A DNA stretch of 64,000 nucleotides from DATHTC01 sp963746805. Lineage in GTDB: Bacteria; Actinomycetota; Thermoleophilia; Gaiellales; Gaiellaceae. The notes beneath the pieces were generated by a model. The model had not been told where the DNA came from. It did no database searches and was given only the letters and a program-made list of their open reading frames with translations. The position numbers and the translations under genes are program-made. Shown here piece by piece: positions 25,952 through 33,550 of the stretch; the first letter of the stretch is position 1, and the number at the start of each line of letters is the position of its first letter. The DNA is taken from NCBI GenBank assembly GCA_963746805.1, contig CAVVCQ010000008.1, forward strand, positions 558,001 through 622,000, given 5' to 3'.

Positions 25952-26572
25952 ATGCCGGCAGGCCGCAGGCGCAGCGAGTCTCGTGACTCCACGCGCCTGC
26001 GGTCGACCGCGCTCGCCGTCCTGGCCCTCGTCCTCTTCGCCGGCGGCCTCGTCGCCGGCTGCGGCGCGGGCTCGGGCGAAGGCACGCGGACGCTGCCGTC
26101 GCCGTCCGTGACCCTGCCGGGCACGGCCACTCGCCCGACCGTCGCGCTGCCGACCGCCCCGGCCGCGACGGAGACGGAACCCGCGGTGTCGGCGCCCGTG
26201 CCGACGATGCCGACGGAGACGGAGCCGGTCGAGTCGGCTCCCGCCGAGACGACGGTGGTGACGCGGCCGACGGTCTCGGTCACGGTCGCGCCGCCGGTCA
26301 CGACCGTGACGACCACCGTCGCGCCGCCGGCGACGACCGCGGCGCCGACCACGACCGAGACGGAGACCGTGGTCGTGTCGACGAGCACGGCAGCCGAGAC
26401 GATGGCGACCGTGAATCCGGCCGCCGTCGCGGCAGCGGCGGCAGCGGCGGACGAGGACGAGCCCGTGTGGCCGTGGATCCTGCTCATGGTCGTCGTCGGT
26501 GCGCTCGTCGGCGGCGGGGTCGTCTGGTGGCAGTCCCGTCACCGCGGCGGGCCAGGGCAGACGTCCGACTAG
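25952..26572 (+). CDS. Putative lipoprotein with long Thr/Pro/Val linker and C-terminal membrane anchor
   Basis: This protein of 206 residues has a positively charged n-region and a hydrophobic core ending in a lipobox (GGLVAGC, near residue 37). About 115 residues rich in Thr, Pro, Val and Glu follow (for example VTTVTTTVAPPATTAAPTTT), likely glycosylated or extended in the cell wall. At the end come a membrane helix (WPWILLMVVVGALVGGGVVWW) and a basic tail. Having both a lipid anchor and a C-terminal helix is unusual. No family is recognised. It starts 14 bases after the SHOCT gene and is probably co-transcribed. Confidence 0.7.
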   Translation: MPAGRRRSESRDSTRLRSTALAVLALVLFAGGLVAGCGAGSGEGTRTLPSPSVTLPGTATRPTVALPTAPAATETEPAVSAPVPTMPTETEPVESAPAETTVVTRPTVSVTVAPPVTTVTTTVAPPATTAAPTTTETETVVVSTSTAAETMATVNPAAVAAAAAAADEDEPVWPWILLMVVVGALVGGGVVWWQSRHRGGPGQTSD

Positions 26573-26580
26573 CTAGCCCT

Positions 26581-26586
26581 TAGAGT
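26581..26586 (+). promoter_or_regulatory. -10 box of a leaderless promoter for the MFS transporter
   Basis: TAGAGT ends exactly six bases before the ATG at 26593. This favours the ATG over the GTG one codon upstream. Confidence 0.5.
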
Positions 26587-26592
26587 CGCGTG

Positions 26593-28194
26593 ATGCGCAA
26601 GTGGCTCCCGCTGGTCATCCTCGCGTCGGCCCAGTTCATCATGGTGCTGGACTCGAGCGTGATGAACGTCTCGATCTCGCAGATCGTGGCCGACCTGGAC
26701 ACGACGGTCACCGGCGTGCAGAGCGCGATCACGATGTACACGCTCGTCATGGCGGCGTTCATGCTCGTTGGCGCGAAGCTCGGCGACATCCTGGGGCGTG
26801 ACCGCGCCTTCGGGCTCGGCCTGGCCGTGTACGGGCTCGGTTCGCTGATCACGTCGCTCAGCCCGAACCTCACGGTGTTGCTGATCGGCTGGTCGGGGAT
26901 CGAGGGGCTCGGCGCAGTGCTGGTGATCCCGGCGATCGCTGCGCTGACCGCCGCGAACTACGAGGGCAAGGAGCGCGCGTTCGCCTACGGGATGATCGGC
27001 GGCGCCGCCGGTGCCGCGATCGCCGCCGGGCCGCTGATCGGCGGCTACGTGACGACGACCTGGAGCTGGCGGTACGTCTTCGTCGGCGAGGTCGTGGTGG
27101 TGATCGCAGTCCTCATCGTCCACCGCCGCATGAAGCGCGCGCCCAAACCCGCGGAGGCGCCGAAGCTGGACTACGGCGGCGCCGCGTTCTCGGCGGTCGC
27201 GCTCGGGCTGATCGTCTTCGGGATCCTGAAGAGCAGCACCTGGGGCTGGATCAAGCCGATCGACGCGCCGACGATCGACGGGCACGAGCTCACGCCGCTC
27301 GGGTTCTCGCTGGTGCCGTTCCTGATCATCGGCGGCTTCGTCGTCCTCGGCTGCTTCCTCGCCTGGGAGGAACGCCGCGAACGGCTCGGCCGGAGCACGC
27401 TCCTCAACCGCGCGCTGCTGAAGATCGAGACCCTGCGCGGCGGGCTGTCCTCGCTTGCCGCGCAGCAGCTGATCGTGATGGGCACGTTCTTCGTCCTGCC
27501 TGTGTATCTCCAGGTCGTGCTCGGCTTCGACGCGTTCGAGACGGGCAAGCGGCTCTTCCCGATGTCGATCTCGATGCTGGCCGCTGCACTCATCGGGCCG
27601 AGGGTGGCAGTGCGGTTCGGGCCGCGGACCGTCGTCCAGCTCGGCCTCGGGGCAATGGCGATCGCTTCGCTCGTGCTCGTCGGGACGATCGACGTGACCC
27701 TGAACGGGACGGCCTTCGCCGTGTCGCTCGTCTTCTTCGGGGTTGGCGCCGGGCTCCTCATGTCGCAGCTCGGGAACGTGATCATGTCCTCCGTCCCTCC
27801 GGATGAGACGAATGAGGCCGGTGGACTGCAGGGGACTGCGCAGAACCTCGGCGCGTCCCTCGGCACCGCGCTGATCGGCTCGGTGCTCCTGCTCGGGCTG
27901 CTGAACGGGTTCAACTCGCGGATCCAGGAGAACCCGGCGTTGCCGTCCGACGTCAAGACGGCGATCGCGGCCGCCACGGAGGAAGGCATTGCCATCGTCA
28001 CGACCGAGCAGGCGCACGAAACGCTGCTCGACGCCGGGCTGGCACCGGCCGAGGCAGACGCTGTCACGGCCGACTACGGCAACGCCCAGCTCGACGCGCT
28101 GAAGACGTCGATGCTCGCAGTCGCGTTCCTCGCGGTGCTCTCGTTCTGGTTCACGCGGCGGTTACCCGGAACGACCCGACCGACCGCCGGCTAG
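26593..28194 (+). CDS. MFS drug-resistance transporter, DHA2 (14-TM) family
   Basis: This protein of 533 residues has 14 predicted membrane segments. The start (PLVILASAQFIMVLDSSVMNVSISQI) carries the DHA2 motif with the membrane-embedded Asp (MVLDxSVMNV), and motif A follows in GAKLGDILGRDRAFG. It should export drugs or metabolites in exchange for protons. A 40-residue loop between the last two helices (NPALPSDVKTAI...DAVTADYGNAQ) is typical of some actinobacterial members. No regulator adjoins it. The region 28195-28378 behind it holds one copy of the dyad regulon motif and no other gene. Confidence 0.92.
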   Translation: MRKWLPLVILASAQFIMVLDSSVMNVSISQIVADLDTTVTGVQSAITMYTLVMAAFMLVGAKLGDILGRDRAFGLGLAVYGLGSLITSLSPNLTVLLIGWSGIEGLGAVLVIPAIAALTAANYEGKERAFAYGMIGGAAGAAIAAGPLIGGYVTTTWSWRYVFVGEVVVVIAVLIVHRRMKRAPKPAEAPKLDYGGAAFSAVALGLIVFGILKSSTWGWIKPIDAPTIDGHELTPLGFSLVPFLIIGGFVVLGCFLAWEERRERLGRSTLLNRALLKIETLRGGLSSLAAQQLIVMGTFFVLPVYLQVVLGFDAFETGKRLFPMSISMLAAALIGPRVAVRFGPRTVVQLGLGAMAIASLVLVGTIDVTLNGTAFAVSLVFFGVGAGLLMSQLGNVIMSSVPPDETNEAGGLQGTAQNLGASLGTALIGSVLLLGLLNGFNSRIQENPALPSDVKTAIAAATEEGIAIVTTEQAHETLLDAGLAPAEADAVTADYGNAQLDALKTSMLAVAFLAVLSFWFTRRLPGTTRPTAG

Positions 28195-28273
28195 AGCCCG
28201 ACGCGATCGACATCGCCGTCCCCGTCGGGGGAGCCAGAGCAGGAGGTCTCGGCTCCTCGCCGAAGTCCCCGCC

Positions 28274-28318
28274 ATCGTCCCGATCGGGTGATGCCGCCGA
28301 GCGGCCCGCCCGGAGAAT
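28274..28318 (+). promoter_or_regulatory. Dyad-regulon promoter for the DUF7144-like gene
   Basis: The 20-mer ATCGTCCCGATCGGGTGATG (28274-28293) fits TCRYCC-N5-GGRYGA. GAGAAT (28313-28318) lies 19 bases downstream as the -10 box. The ATG at 28379 then has a leader of about 55 bases with its own ribosome site. Confidence 0.6.
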
Positions 28319-28378
28319 CGGGACCAGCCCCGGCGTGTGCCGTGGGACCACAACGAGTGCGACGAGAGGAGTGCGCAC

Positions 28379-28822
28379 ATGGCGTCATCGGCACGTGACT
28401 ACCAGGCGTCGATGGGCTACCGGGGCTCCGAGGGCGACTACGTCGCCGGTGCCGGTTGGGTCGGGTTCGCCGCGATCCTGTTGGGCTTCGCGGGGATCTG
28501 GAACACCATCAACGGGATGCTCGCGATCGGATCGTCGCGGGTCTACGTGGGTGAAGAGGCCTTCGTCTTCAGCGACCTGAACACCTGGGGCTGGATCATC
28601 CTGGTGCTCGGCGTCCTCCAGCTGGTCGCGTCGTTCGCGATCGTGTCGGGCAGCGAGTGGGCCCGCTGGTTCGGGATCATCGTGGCGGGCATCAACGCCT
28701 TCGGGCAGCTCCACTTCGTGTCCGCCAATCCCTTCTGGGCGATCTCCCTCTTCGCCGTGGACATCCTGATCATCTACGGCCTGGCCGTGTACGGCGGCAA
28801 GCGCCTCAAGGAAGCGGCCTAG
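28379..28822 (+). CDS. DUF7144-like four-helix membrane protein
   Basis: This protein of 147 residues has four membrane segments (GWVGFAAILLGFAGIWNTINGMLAI; WGWIILVLGVLQLVASFAIV; WARWFGIIVAGINAFGQL; WAISLFAVDILIIYGLAVYG). The pattern and the GxxxFAxxLLxxxGxxNxxxGxxA opening match the DUF7144 family of actinobacterial membrane proteins of unknown function. The ATG at 28379 follows GAGAGGAG. An upstream in-frame ATG at 28337 would place charged residues first and lacks a ribosome site. It is controlled by the dyad promoter at 28274. Confidence 0.8.
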   Translation: MASSARDYQASMGYRGSEGDYVAGAGWVGFAAILLGFAGIWNTINGMLAIGSSRVYVGEEAFVFSDLNTWGWIILVLGVLQLVASFAIVSGSEWARWFGIIVAGINAFGQLHFVSANPFWAISLFAVDILIIYGLAVYGGKRLKEAA

Positions 28823-28832
28823 GCGAAGGCTC

Positions 28833-28862
28833 GTGCGGTGCCGGCGCGTGCCGGCACCGCAC
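28833..28862. terminator. Bidirectional hairpin terminator with GCGT loop
   Basis: A perfect 13-base stem (GTGCGGTGCCGGC with GCCGGCACCGCAC) closes a GCGT tetraloop. It lies between the convergent DUF7144-like and phospholipase D genes. Confidence 0.65.
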
Positions 28863-28868
28863 CTCCTG

Positions 28869-30095
28869 TCAGAGGAACGGCGAGAGCACCGCGAACGCGG
28901 TGGCCTTCGCGCGCTCGACGAGCCCGCTCGCGGCCCGGCCCTGCCCGGAGACCGCCACGGCAGGCGCGGAGAACCGTTCCTCGAACTGCTGCGCCAGCTC
29001 CGCCGAGCGGACGCGGACGTCGATCTCGAAGAACCGCTTGAGGCTCCAGGCCTCGAGGTTGCACGTCCCGGCGAGGACGTCCTCGCCGTCGCGGACGAAC
29101 GCCTTCGCGTGCAGCATCTGCGGGTACTCGAGGATCTCGACGCCGGCCTCGAGCAGCCCGCCGTGGTGGAAGCGCTCGGCGAGGCCGCAGGCCCAGTTGT
29201 TCGGGTTGCCCGGAACGAACAGCCGCACGCGCGCGCCTCGCTCCGCCGCCGCCTCGATCCGCTTGATCATCCCGCGGTCGGTCACGTACGGGTTGACGAC
29301 GTCGAGCGTCTCGCGCGCCGACTCGAGCAGCTCCGCGATCGCGTCGGTGATCGGCCGGTAGCGCCCGGGCGCGTTGTGGAGCACGATCGCCGGCGCGCCC
29401 TCACCGGCCGCGTGCGCCGGGAACAGGCTCGGCACCTCCGCGAGCGGAACCGTGCCGCCGAGGCTGCGGAGGCTCGCGAGCACGACGAGCTGGAGCTGCG
29501 AGACCACGGGCCCCTCGAGCCGGAGGAACAGGTCGTGGAAGCGGCCGTCCTCGAAGTGGTCCTCCACCCCGGCGCCGCCGACCCAGCCGATGCGCCCGTC
29601 GATGACGAGCACCTTCCGGTGGTCGATGTGCCCGAGCGTACGGAGCTTCCAGCGGACCGGGCGGTCGTCCTGCCCCAGGGGACCGAACGGCCCGCGCGCC
29701 TGCGTGCCGCTCGCCATGCACGCCTGGACGCCGCCCGCCGCCAGCCGGTCGTAGAACACCTTCGAGCCGCGCTCCGGGTCGGTGCCGTTCCGGTCGACGA
29801 CCATCCGCACGGGCACGCCGTCGGCCGCCTTCGCGAGGAGCGCCTCGGCGAAGCGGTCGCCGACGGAGCCGGGGCGGAAGCCGAACTGGACGATGTGCAC
29901 CGACGACGTCGCGTGCGCGATGTCGTCGAGCATCCGCGGGAAGAAGCTCGTCCCGCCGACGAGCACCTCGGACGAGGTCGCCGTGCTCTCCTCGAACGCG
30001 ATCGCGAGGTCGCGGTACCCGACCTGGGACGCGGTGAGGAGCCGCTCGGCGTGCGACGCGAGCTCGGTGTCGGGGACGTGCACGGCTTCACTCAC
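28869..30095 (-). CDS. Phospholipase D family protein (cardiolipin synthase-like)
   Basis: This protein of 408 residues has two HKD active sites, HIDHRKVLVIDGRIGWVGG (near residue 160) and MLHAKAFVRDGEDVLAGTCN (near residue 330). Each supplies the HxKxxxxD triad. That is the layout of bacterial cardiolipin synthases and related phosphatidyltransferases. No N-terminal membrane helices are present, so it is a soluble or peripheral enzyme like ClsB rather than ClsA. It probably acts on phospholipids at the membrane face. It is divergent from the small membrane protein at 30140. Confidence 0.88.
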   Translation of the reverse strand: MSEAVHVPDTELASHAERLLTASQVGYRDLAIAFEESTATSSEVLVGGTSFFPRMLDDIAHATSSVHIVQFGFRPGSVGDRFAEALLAKAADGVPVRMVVDRNGTDPERGSKVFYDRLAAGGVQACMASGTQARGPFGPLGQDDRPVRWKLRTLGHIDHRKVLVIDGRIGWVGGAGVEDHFEDGRFHDLFLRLEGPVVSQLQLVVLASLRSLGGTVPLAEVPSLFPAHAAGEGAPAIVLHNAPGRYRPITDAIAELLESARETLDVVNPYVTDRGMIKRIEAAAERGARVRLFVPGNPNNWACGLAERFHHGGLLEAGVEILEYPQMLHAKAFVRDGEDVLAGTCNLEAWSLKRFFEIDVRVRSAELAQQFEERFSAPAVAVSGQGRAASGLVERAKATAFAVLSPFL

Positions 30096-30139
30096 GGTGC
30101 GATCATGCTCGAAACGGCCGACACGAAGGAGGAGTGCGG

Positions 30140-30331
30140 ATGGGTGGGAAGTTCTGGCTGGGAGTGGTGGGCGTGACGATCCTGTGCGGTCTCGCAGGGT
30201 TCATCGGCTTCCTCCTCATCGCCGAGGCCTGGTATCGCTGGGGCTTCCTCGCGATGTTCCTGGTGATCGCCGCGTTCGCGCTGTTCGCCGGCTGGCTCGT
30301 CGACCGCCGCAACGCCAAGCGCGCGTACTGA
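30140..30331 (+). CDS. Small two-helix membrane protein
   Basis: This protein of 63 residues consists of two membrane segments (FWLGVVGVTILCGLAGFIGFLLI and WGFLAMFLVIAAFALFAGWLV) joined by AEAWYR and followed by a basic tail (DRRNAKRAY). The ATG at 30140 is preceded by AAGGAGGA at a good distance; the GTG at 30134 lies too close to that site. No family is recognised. A hairpin 27 bases downstream ends the transcript. Confidence 0.75.
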   Translation: MGGKFWLGVVGVTILCGLAGFIGFLLIAEAWYRWGFLAMFLVIAAFALFAGWLVDRRNAKRAY

Positions 30332-30357
30332 CGCCGCGCCGCCGCGAGAGGTCGGCG

Positions 30358-30387
30358 CCGGCGGGCGCCCCCACGAGCGCCCGCCGG
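30358..30387. terminator. Bidirectional hairpin terminator
   Basis: A perfect 11-base stem (CCGGCGGGCGC with GCGCCCGCCGG) encloses an eight-base loop between the convergent genes ending at 30331 and 30419. Confidence 0.6.
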
Positions 30388-30418
30388 GCCGTGTCGCCAC
30401 GGCTGTCCTCGACCTCCG

Positions 30419-30805
30419 CTACGCGGGTGCGGACGAACCCGCCCCGAGCAGCCGGGCCTTCTCCGCGGCGAACTCGTCGTCGGTCAACTTCCCGCGGTCG
30501 TGAAGGTCCGAGAGCACCTGGAGCTCGCTCGCGGTCGACGAGGGCGTGTACTTGGCGACGAAGTCCCGGCTCGCCTCGTCGATCATCACGCGCTCCTCCT
30601 TCGTGGCGCCCGCGGGCCGCGTGATCAGGTAGATCAGCGTCCCGACGAAGGGGACGAGGATGACGCAGGCCACCCAGACCGCCTTCCAGCCACCACCGAT
30701 GTCGTCGCGCCGGAAGATGTCGACCAGTGCGAACGCCCAGATCATCACGAGGGGCAGGAAGATCAGGAGGAGGAAGAAGTTCTCCCAGAACGTGTTGGCG
30801 AGCAT
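30419..30805 (-). CDS. PLDc_N-like membrane protein with C-terminal SHOCT domain
   Basis: This protein of 128 residues is a paralog of the one at 25536. Two membrane segments flank VDIFRRDDIGGGWK, then come a basic loop and the SHOCT domain (ELQVLSDLHDRGKLTDDEFAAEKARLLGAG). A ribosome site GGGAGG precedes the ATG. It lies 71 bases downstream of the envelope operon on the same strand but has its own dyad promoter with GACGAT at 30841-30846. The function is unknown; an oligomerising membrane stress protein is a reasonable guess. Confidence 0.85.
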   Translation of the reverse strand: MLANTFWENFFLLLIFLPLVMIWAFALVDIFRRDDIGGGWKAVWVACVILVPFVGTLIYLITRPAGATKEERVMIDEASRDFVAKYTPSSTASELQVLSDLHDRGKLTDDEFAAEKARLLGAGSSAPA

Positions 30806-30840
30806 GAACGAGGCCTCCCAGGTCGGTCGAGGACGCCGCC

Positions 30841-30886
30841 ATCGTCCCGACGAGCCAGGGGCGCAACCTCACCCCGTCAGGATGAA
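30841..30886 (-). promoter_or_regulatory. Dyad-regulon promoter for the SHOCT gene at 30419
   Basis: On the minus strand the 20-mer TTCATCCTGACGGGGTGAGG (30886-30867) fits TCRYCC-N5-GGRYGA. The -10 box GACGAT (30846-30841) lies exactly 20 bases downstream. The dyad overlaps the last codons of the BrkB gene. Confidence 0.6.
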
Positions 30887-31776
30887 TCCGGCGACTCGGC
30901 GGGGTGCGCGCGCTCCCAGAGGCACGCGTTGAGGAAGGCGGCGCCGACGAAGAGGCGCGCCTCGAGGTACAGCCAGAGCAGGATCACCGTGGCGGCGCCG
31001 AGCGCGCCGTAGAGCTCCGACGACCGACCCAGCCTCGGCGCGAGGTACAGGGCGACGAACAGGTGGACCAGCTGCGTCCCGACTGCGACCAGGATCGCCC
31101 CCGGCAGGAACGCACGCCACCCCGCGGCGCGGCTCGGAAGCACCGTCGAGACCCACAGGATCCCGGCCAGGTACAGACCCGCGATCGCAAGCGTGAGCAC
31201 GATCCCTGGGCCGGGGGTCTGCTCGCGCAGCGCGGCGAGTCCGGCCGTGACGAGGATGAGAACGATCATGCACCCGCTGAAGATCGCGCCCGCGCGAAGC
31301 CGGTGCTCGACCCGCTCCGGGCGCAGGCGCCAGGCGACCGAGTACGCGACGTTCGCGGCGCGAACGACGCCGCCGCCGAACCAGACGAGCAGGACGAGGC
31401 CCGCGCCGAGCAGGTACCAGCGCGGATACGTCCCCAGCTGCACGGACTCGGCCGCGGAGCCCGCCACCGCGCCGCCGAGCCCGAAATCGCGGGCAGCGTC
31501 CTCGAGGCCCGCGCGGTCGTAGTCGACCCAGAAGCCGAGGCTCGCGGCGAACACGAGCCCCAGCGGCACGATCCAGAAGAAGAGGCGGTACGCGAGCCCG
31601 CCCGCGAGGAGGCCCGCGGCCGCGATCCGCTCGCGCTCGAGCGCCTCGGCGACGACGTCGCCCCACGGCAGGTGCTCGCGGGCCCACTCCGCCCGCGCCA
31701 GGGCGCGCTCGCGGGTCGCTTCGGCGCGCGCCTTCCACTTGCCGGGCGGCGGTGCTCCGGCAGCGTCGTGGCTCAT
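30877..31776 (-). CDS. YihY/BrkB family membrane protein
   Basis: This protein of 299 residues has six membrane segments in its core, with the family's LAYRLFFWIVPLGLVFAASLGF opening and LYLAPRLGRSSELYGALGAATVILLWLYLEARLFVGAAFLN ending. BrkB/YihY proteins are widespread inner-membrane proteins. They are named for serum resistance in Bordetella and often annotated as RNase BN, but have no proven enzyme activity. The ATG overlaps the stop of the flippase-like gene by four bases, which makes it the last gene of the coupled envelope operon. Confidence 0.9.
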   Translation of the reverse strand: MSHDAAGAPPPGKWKARAEATRERALARAEWAREHLPWGDVVAEALERERIAAAGLLAGGLAYRLFFWIVPLGLVFAASLGFWVDYDRAGLEDAARDFGLGGAVAGSAAESVQLGTYPRWYLLGAGLVLLVWFGGGVVRAANVAYSVAWRLRPERVEHRLRAGAIFSGCMIVLILVTAGLAALREQTPGPGIVLTLAIAGLYLAGILWVSTVLPSRAAGWRAFLPGAILVAVGTQLVHLFVALYLAPRLGRSSELYGALGAATVILLWLYLEARLFVGAAFLNACLWERAHPAESPDSS

Positions 31777-32813
31777 CGCCGCAGGGTGGTGTCGACGCCC
31801 GCGCCGACCGGCTGCGGCGGGGTCGCCTCGGGCGGCGGCCGGTGCCGACGCCAGGTGCCGGCCGCGATGAGCCCGTAGACGAGCGTGGGCGCCATCGTCA
31901 GGAACCGGTAGACGAGCACGGCCGCGACGACGCCGGCGTTGTTCCCGCCGAACGCGATCAGCGCGGTCGTGAGGGCGAGCTCGATGACGCCGACGCCGCC
32001 GGGCGTGATCGGGATCGTCCCGAGCAGGCGCACGAGCGACCAGGCGGCGAAGGCCTCGACGGCGGAGACCTCCGAGGCCGGGACGTCGAGCGCCCGCAGG
32101 CAGACGAGCAGTACGAGGTAGACGCTCAGGCTGCCGACGAGCGAGGAGAGGGTGAGCACATGCCAGCGGCGGCGCAGGAGCTCCCCGGCGGAGGCGCGGA
32201 ACCGCTCGAAGCTCGGCCCGCCCCAGCCGACGGGGCCGCGCCGCGCCTTTCCGAGCGCCCAGTTCGCGAGCCGGGCGGCGATCTCCCCGACCTCGTTCGC
32301 CAGCCGCCTGCTCGCAAGCGCGAGCACGAACCCGGTGACGACCACGCCGAGGATCGCGACGCCGATGAACGCGGCCGTGGCGAGGAGCCTGGTCTCCTCG
32401 CCGCGCGCCGTGAGCAGGAACACCGCCACGATCGGGAAGAAGAGATTGAGGAACTGGTTCCAGAGGCTCACGAGCGTCATCCCGCGCGTGATCTCGCCCC
32501 GGGGGAGGCCCCAGCTCTGGAGCATCCCGAACGAGACGCCGAGCCCGGCCGCCGTGCCGGCGGGCAGGACGAGCGAGAGCGCGGTCGAGGCCTGCGTCAG
32601 CTCCATCGCCTGGAAGAACCGCAGCCTCGGCAGCACGACCAGCCACGGCGGGGCGTACGTCGCGAGGTTCAGCACGACGACGCCGGCGAAGACGAGGAGC
32701 CACTCCCAGGACAGAGTCTTGACGACGTCCCAGACGTCGCGGTAGTCGGCGATCTTCGGCAGCAGGAAGAAGAACGTCGCCGCGACGATCGCCACACCGG
32801 CGACGCCGAGCAC
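31773..32813 (-). CDS. Lysylphosphatidylglycerol synthase TM-region/UPF0104 flippase-like protein
   Basis: This protein of 346 residues has about eight membrane helices. Characteristic motifs are TALSLVLPAGTAAGLGVSFGMLQSWGLPRG and SLVRLLGTIPITPGGVGVIELALTTALIAFGG, the latter being the PGGxGxxE motif of the MprF flippase/AglD-like family. These proteins are thought to translocate lipid-linked sugars or aminoacylated lipids. It is the second such gene in the operon (compare 35556-36725). GTG at 32813 lies 14 bases after the glycosyltransferase stop; its own stop overlaps BrkB. Confidence 0.88.
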   Translation of the reverse strand: MLGVAGVAIVAATFFFLLPKIADYRDVWDVVKTLSWEWLLVFAGVVVLNLATYAPPWLVVLPRLRFFQAMELTQASTALSLVLPAGTAAGLGVSFGMLQSWGLPRGEITRGMTLVSLWNQFLNLFFPIVAVFLLTARGEETRLLATAAFIGVAILGVVVTGFVLALASRRLANEVGEIAARLANWALGKARRGPVGWGGPSFERFRASAGELLRRRWHVLTLSSLVGSLSVYLVLLVCLRALDVPASEVSAVEAFAAWSLVRLLGTIPITPGGVGVIELALTTALIAFGGNNAGVVAAVLVYRFLTMAPTLVYGLIAAGTWRRHRPPPEATPPQPVGAGVDTTLRR

Positions 32814-32827
32814 CGCTCGCTTCCAGG

Positions 32828-33550
32828 TCAGCGCGACCTCCGCGCCTGGATCAGCTTCGCAGCGACGAGCGTGCCGACGACGGTGAGCACGACCTTCAGG
32901 GCCTTCTTGCCGCGGAGCTTCGACTCGCCGCTCGCCCGCTCCGCCATGTTCACCGGCACCTCCTCCAGCCGCAGGCCCGCATCGGTGATCCGGATCAGGG
33001 CCTCGACCTCCGGCGCCTCCGTGGAGAACGGCTCGGCGAGCAGCGGCAGTGCCTTCGCGTTCACGGCGTAGAGGCCGCTCGTCGCGTCGGCAAACGGCCG
33101 ACCGATCACGCTCGCCATCGCGCGCCGGAGCGTGGCCGTGCCGAAGCGGCGGACGTGGTCCGGCTTGTAGCGGTAGGGCTCGTAGCCTTCGCCGGACACG
33201 AAGCGGGAGCCGACGGCCACGTCGCAGCGGTCGTCGCGGACCATCGCCAACAGCCGCTTGAGCTCGGGTGCGGGGTGCTGCCCGTCGGCGTCGACACGCC
33301 CGCAGAACGCGTAGCCGTGCTCGAGTGCGTACGCGTAGCCGGCGGCGATCCCGACCGGCAGGCCGCGGTTCGTCCCGAGCGACAGCACCTCCGCGCCGTG
33401 CTCGCGCGCGACGTCGGCCGTGCGGTCGGTCGAGCCGTCGTCCACGACGACCACGTCCGCCTCCGGCAGCTCGTCCCGGAGGTCGTCGAGCACCGCCGGC
33501 AAGTTGTTCTCCTCGTTCCAGGCGGGGATGAAGACGACGGTGTCGCTCAT
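32828..33550 (-). CDS. Family 2 glycosyltransferase (dolichol/polyprenyl-phosphate type)
   Basis: This protein of 240 residues has the GT-A fold: FIPAWNEENNLPAVLDDL, VVVDDGSTDRTADVAREHGA (nucleotide-sugar site), GRVDADGQHPAPEL (DxD metal motif) and AVGSRF. The ending, with VPVNMAERASGESKLRGKKALKVV, resembles DPM1-like enzymes that move a sugar from a nucleotide donor to a polyprenyl phosphate. It lacks membrane helices. Its ATG overlaps the phosphodiesterase stop by four bases. With two flippase-like proteins in the same operon, a lipid-linked sugar pathway is likely. Confidence 0.9.
   Translation of the reverse strand: MSDTVVFIPAWNEENNLPAVLDDLRDELPEADVVVVDDGSTDRTADVAREHGAEVLSLGTNRGLPVGIAAGYAYALEHGYAFCGRVDADGQHPAPELKRLLAMVRDDRCDVAVGSRFVSGEGYEPYRYKPDHVRRFGTATLRRAMASVIGRPFADATSGLYAVNAKALPLLAEPFSTEAPEVEALIRITDAGLRLEEVPVNMAERASGESKLRGKKALKVVLTVVGTLVAAKLIQARRSR

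Noticed and set aside
30090..30116. Half-site-like TTCACTC...GCGATC between phospholipase D and the small membrane protein
   Set aside because: The half-sites are two bases too close together and no matching -10 box is present.
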